From CAXQUZ01 sp942491145 (GTDB taxonomy: Bacteria > Myxococcota_A > UBA796 > UBA2385), in assembly GCA_942491145.1 (NCBI GenBank), contig CALOBC010000029.1:124001-188000 (forward strand): a stretch of DNA of 64,000 nucleotides. Direction: 5' to 3'. The notes under the pieces were generated by a model, which had not been told where the DNA came from, searched no databases, and saw only the letters and a list, made by a program, of their open reading frames with translations. Shown here piece after piece: positions 60,828 through 64,000 of the stretch. The stretch's first letter is position 1; each line of letters opens with the position of its first letter. The position numbers and the translations under genes are program-made.

Positions 60828-61466
60828 ATGCCCCTCGACCTTTCCGCCTGGACGCCGCCCGAGCGCGGTGCACTCTTTGTCATCACTGGAGCGTCTGGAA
60901 CCGGAAAGACCACGCTCGTCCGCGAGGCGTTGAAGGTTCTGCCAGACCTCGATTGGTCGGTGAGTGCCACCACCCGCCGCCCTAGGCGGGGCGAAGTGGA
61001 CGGCAAGGACTACCAGTTTGTGTCGACCGAGCAGTTCCAGGCCATGGTGGACGCCGGCGAGATGCTGGAGTGGGCCGAGGTCTATGGCAACAGCTACGGG
61101 ACTCCCCGCGCACCGGTCGTCGCGGCGATGGACGAAGGCCGCAGCATCCTGCTCGAGATTGACCTGCAGGGAGCCCGCCAAGTGCGGTCCGCGATGCCCG
61201 ATGCGGTGAGCGTGTTTGTGCTTCCCCCTGACTTTTCGGTCATCGAAGAGCGCCTCCGCTCCAGGGCCACCGACGCCGAAGAAGTGATTCAGCGCCGCCT
61301 CGCCGACGCCTGGGAACAGCTTCAGGGCGTGGGTGAGTTCGACTACTTGGTGGTCAATGACGATCTGCGGAGCGCCCACGACCGGTTCCAAGCGGTGCTG
61401 GTGAGCGAGCTTCAGGGGGTCTCCCGCCACCCCAGCCTGGTCGCACGCTTCTCCGGACACCGCTGA
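60828..61466 (+). CDS. gmk: Guanylate kinase
   Basis: Phosphorylates GMP to GDP with ATP, feeding GTP and ppGpp synthesis. The 212-residue protein has the P-loop GASGTGKTT (21-29), SATTRRPRRGEVDGKDY (GMP-binding Arg/Tyr segment), VYGNSYGTPR, and LLEIDLQGARQVR. RLRSRATDAEEVIQRRL closes the lid region. ATG 60828 is used, with only a weak site upstream. The gene is 84 bases after the TIGR02757 gene and 118 bases before rel; no rpoZ (omega subunit) gene lies between, unlike the common arrangement. Pairing gmk with rel suits GTP/ppGpp balance. Confidence 0.95.
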   Translation: MPLDLSAWTPPERGALFVITGASGTGKTTLVREALKVLPDLDWSVSATTRRPRRGEVDGKDYQFVSTEQFQAMVDAGEMLEWAEVYGNSYGTPRAPVVAAMDEGRSILLEIDLQGARQVRSAMPDAVSVFVLPPDFSVIEERLRSRATDAEEVIQRRLADAWEQLQGVGEFDYLVVNDDLRSAHDRFQAVLVSELQGVSRHPSLVARFSGHR

Positions 61467-61584
61467 ACATCCAGCTTCAGGTGCCCAGAATTGGCACTGG
61501 CGTGCTGGATGGGGAAACATAGACTGCGAAAACGGTTTCACACCCACGCCCCGGCATCCCCCCAAGCCGGTGCGAGGAGCGGTC

Positions 61585-63750
61585 ATGGTCCCCTCTGCTG
61601 ATGCCACCCGTCTCGACGACATCCTGACGCGGGTGCAAGCGTACGAGCCCAATGCTGACGTGGGGGTCATCGCCCAAGCGTACCTGTTTGGTGCCGCTGC
61701 CCACGCCGGCCAAGTGCGCAAGTCTGGCGAGGACTACTACATCCATCCCATCGCAGTGGCGGGCATTCTCGCCAGTCTGCGCATGGACGTCGACACCATC
61801 GCCGTGGGCCTGCTCCACGACACGATGGAAGACTGCCTCTCCACCCGCGAAGCCATCGCCGCCGAGTTTGGCGAAGATGTCGCCGAGATGGTCGAGGGCG
61901 TCACCAAGATCGGCAAGCTGGAGTTCCGCACCAAGCACGAAGCCCAAGCCGAGAACTTCCGCAAGCTGGTTTTGGCGATGGCCAAGGACGTGCGGGTGAT
62001 CTTGGTCAAGCTCGCCGACCGGCTGCACAACATGCGCACGATGGAGCACATGAAGGCCGAGCGGCAGCGGGGAATCAGCCAAGAGACGATGGACATCTAC
62101 GCGCCCATCGCGAACCGGCTGGGCCTCTCCCAGCTCAAGATGGAGCTGGAAGACCACTGCCTGCGCTACCTCCGGCCCGAAGTCTACAACGACCTCACCG
62201 AGAAGCTCGACCTGTCGGCCGAAGAACGAAACCGGTTCGTGGACGACATGAGCGCGAGCATCAAGGCCCAGCTCGCGGACCGGGGACTCGACGCCAGCGT
62301 CAAGGGTCGCCCCAAGCACCTCACCAGCGTCTGGCGCAAGATGCGCAGCCAGAATCTTGAGTTTGAACAGATCCACGATCTGCACGCACTGCGCATTCTC
62401 GTGGAAGACATCGGCCAGTGCTACACGGCCCTCGGCAACGTCCACGCGCTGTACCGGCACGTCCCCGGGCGGCTCAAGGACTACATCGCCAACCCAAAGT
62501 CCAACGGGTACCGCTCGCTGCACACTGTGGTGCTCTGCGAGAGTGGGCAACAGGTCGAGATCCAGATCCGCACCCACAGCATGCACCAGATCGCTGAGTT
62601 CGGCATCGCGGCCCACTGGCGGTACAAAGAGGGCCACCTCGCACTGTCTCGCGAAGACGTCAACAAGATTGCCCGCCTGCGCTCGCTCTTTGAAGCGGCC
62701 CAAGAGGTGGAGGATCCTGACGAATTCCTCGAGACCATCAAGGTCGACCTGTTCAATGAGGAAGTCTTCGCGTTCACCCCCAACGGCGACGTGCGGTTCT
62801 TGCCCGCTGGTGCGACGGTGCTCGACTTCGCCTACGCCATCCACACCGCCGTCGGCGACACGTGCACCGGGGCGCTCGTCAATGGGCGGATGATGCCCAT
62901 TCGGGCGGAAGTGGGCTCGGGCGACCGCGTCGAGATCATTCGCAACAAAGACCAGAAGCCCAACCGAAGCTGGCTGGAAGTCGCGAAGACAGGGCGGGCG
63001 CTGTCGAAGATTCGCCGGGCGCTGCGCGAAGACGAGCGGGACCAAGGCAAGCGCATCGGGCGAGAGCTGCTCGAAGCGGAGCTGCGAAAGCTCGGGCGCA
63101 AGATCGACAAGCTCGAGAAGGGCGGGCAGATCGCCGCCGCGTCCCAGCACTTCGGCCACAAGGACGGGCCGCTGCTCTACTTGGCCATCGCCCAGGGCAA
63201 CATCAGCGTCCGCAAGGTGCTCACCCAGCTTGTTCCTGCCCATGAGCTGGAGGGCGAGGCGCCGACAGGCATCGCCGGCCTGCTGCAGCGCTTCCGCCGC
63301 AAGACCCAGTCCCCGGTGCTGATCAACGGCGAGAGCGACGTGCTGGTGTCCTATGCCGGCTGTTGCAGCCCGCTGCCTGGCGAACCGGTCCGCGGCTACA
63401 TCACCCAAGGGCGCGGCATCACCGTGCACCACGCGAGCTGCAAGCAGCTGCTCGCCATGGACCCCGACCGGCGCATCGCGGTGGACTGGTCCAACGACAA
63501 GACCCGCAGCCACACGGGCGAGCTGCGAATTGTCACCAGCAACAAGGCCGGCATGCTCGCCGAGGTCGGCAGCATCTGCAAGACGCTGGAGCTCAACGTG
63601 TCGCGCATGCAAGCGCGGGAGCTCGAGAATGGCCAAGCCGAGTTCACGCTCGCGGTCAACGTCGTGGACGTCGCCGAGCTCACCAAGCTGATGCGCAGCC
63701 TGGAGAAGATGGACGGGGTGTACCGGGTGGACCGGGTGCGCGCGAGCTGA
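61585..63750 (+). CDS. rel: Bifunctional (p)ppGpp synthetase/hydrolase, RelA/SpoT family
   Basis: Makes and removes the alarmone (p)ppGpp in the stringent response. The 721-residue protein has an N-terminal HD hydrolase with the metal residues His54 (YYIHP) and the HDTMED motif at 78-83, so hydrolysis is probably intact. The synthetase has RLKDYIANPKSNGYRSLHTVV, with the RxKD form typical of bifunctional enzymes, and VEIQIRTHSMHQIAEFGIAAHW. A TGS domain follows (EVFAFTPNGDVRFLPAGATVLDFAYAIHT), then a Cys-containing ZFD-like CCSPLPGEP and a C-terminal ACT domain. ATG 61585 follows GAGGA. It is convergent with purN, 21 bases away. Confidence 0.95.
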   Translation: MVPSADATRLDDILTRVQAYEPNADVGVIAQAYLFGAAAHAGQVRKSGEDYYIHPIAVAGILASLRMDVDTIAVGLLHDTMEDCLSTREAIAAEFGEDVAEMVEGVTKIGKLEFRTKHEAQAENFRKLVLAMAKDVRVILVKLADRLHNMRTMEHMKAERQRGISQETMDIYAPIANRLGLSQLKMELEDHCLRYLRPEVYNDLTEKLDLSAEERNRFVDDMSASIKAQLADRGLDASVKGRPKHLTSVWRKMRSQNLEFEQIHDLHALRILVEDIGQCYTALGNVHALYRHVPGRLKDYIANPKSNGYRSLHTVVLCESGQQVEIQIRTHSMHQIAEFGIAAHWRYKEGHLALSREDVNKIARLRSLFEAAQEVEDPDEFLETIKVDLFNEEVFAFTPNGDVRFLPAGATVLDFAYAIHTAVGDTCTGALVNGRMMPIRAEVGSGDRVEIIRNKDQKPNRSWLEVAKTGRALSKIRRALREDERDQGKRIGRELLEAELRKLGRKIDKLEKGGQIAAASQHFGHKDGPLLYLAIAQGNISVRKVLTQLVPAHELEGEAPTGIAGLLQRFRRKTQSPVLINGESDVLVSYAGCCSPLPGEPVRGYITQGRGITVHHASCKQLLAMDPDRRIAVDWSNDKTRSHTGELRIVTSNKAGMLAEVGSICKTLELNVSRMQARELENGQAEFTLAVNVVDVAELTKLMRSLEKMDGVYRVDRVRAS

Positions 63751-63771
63751 ACGAGGCCCCCCGCCAGAGGC

Positions 63772-64000
63772 TCAGCTCAGGAACAACGCGTTGGTCTCGC
63801 CCGGGGCCAGCTCGACGTGCACTGTGCGGCCGTCGACCCGCAGGCGCCCCTCGGTCGCTTGGCGCAGGACCTGGGGGTACAGCCGATGCTCGATGCGGAG
63901 AATGCGCTGCTTGAGGGAATCTTCGTCGTCTTCGGGCAGCACTGGCACGACCCCCTGCGCAACGATGGGACCGGTGTCGGTGCCCCCATCGACGAAGTGC
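63772..64000 (-). CDS. purN: Phosphoribosylglycinamide formyltransferase, C-terminal part
   Basis: The minus-strand frame ending at TGA 63772-63774 is open to the window edge, encoding the last 75 residues. It reads HFVDGGTDTGPIVAQGVVPV, then DDEDSLKQRILRIEHRLYPQVL, the characteristic end of PurN, including the conserved HFV-D-G-x-D-G/T-G-P-I segment near the formyl-transfer site. PurN adds the first formyl group to GAR in purine synthesis. The start lies outside the window, so length and N-terminus cannot be checked. It fits next to gmk and rel, all tied to purine nucleotides. Confidence 0.88.
   Translation of the reverse strand, partial: HFVDGGTDTGPIVAQGVVPVLPEDDEDSLKQRILRIEHRLYPQVLRQATEGRLRVDGRTVHVELAPGETNALFLS

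Overview
The window is about 64 kb of high-GC chromosomal DNA, densely packed with genes on both strands. I saw no tRNA, rRNA, insertion sequence, prophage or CRISPR array. Several things point to a Myxococcota-like (deltaproteobacterial) bacterium: eukaryote-style Ser/Thr kinases (one with a PEGA domain), a soluble-adenylyl-cyclase-like giant protein, many predicted surface lipoproteins with acidic or Asp-Gly linkers, HDOD paralogues, a VWA lipoprotein beside a Cys-rich lipoprotein, and a ParE with a DADSDGHHI toprim motif. This placement is inferred from gene content, not from a phylogeny.

Layout. 1-2.7 kb: the end of an unidentified gene, maf, yggS and two small heat-shock proteins. 2.7-7.4 kb: an M1 aminopeptidase with a repeat-rich C-terminus, convergent with a thioredoxin-fold lipoprotein, then a DUF434 protein. 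7.4-8.8 kb: rpoA standing alone with its own terminator, outside any ribosomal-protein operon. 8.8-11.5 kb: an orphan PfaD-like enoyl reductase and a chloramphenicol-acetyltransferase-fold protein. 11.7-15.9 kb: parC-parE. 16-18.3 kb: two HDOD paralogues facing each other with overlapping 3' ends. 18.4-20 kb: a secreted protein and mutM. 20.2-24.9 kb: a three-gene unit of polytopic membrane protein, PEGA kinase and secreted protein. 24.9-26.7 kb: a HAL2/SAL1-like bisphosphate nucleotidase and folE.

26.7-32.3 kb is a divergent signalling pair: a Ser/Thr kinase with a degenerate cyclase-like C-terminus, opposite a 1328-residue protein with two cyclase domains, an NTPase and a helical repeat region. 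32.4-36.3 kb is a fadN-fadA beta-oxidation operon. Upstream of it lies a perfect 18-bp palindrome identical to the Bacillus FadR operator consensus. 36.4-41.7 kb: a large lipoprotein, a mazG-fxsA-DUF4476 operon and iadA. 41.7-47 kb holds cyanophycin genes (cphB, cphA and a second Mur-ligase protein). With iadA these could cover synthesis, storage and breakdown of the Asp-Arg polymer.

47-64 kb: a Cys-rich lipoprotein and a VWA lipoprotein, a TPR protein, ffh, a PilT-like protein that has lost its nucleotide-binding loop, and five glycosyltransferase genes joined by 4-bp start/stop overlaps. After these come an acidic lipoprotein, an RDD membrane protein and a yicC / TIGR02757 / gmk / rel cluster. 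The window ends with the 3' end of purN on the minus strand.

Start sites were chosen from start codons, upstream AG-rich motifs and family N-termini. Many frames are open far upstream of the true start because the DNA is GC-rich.
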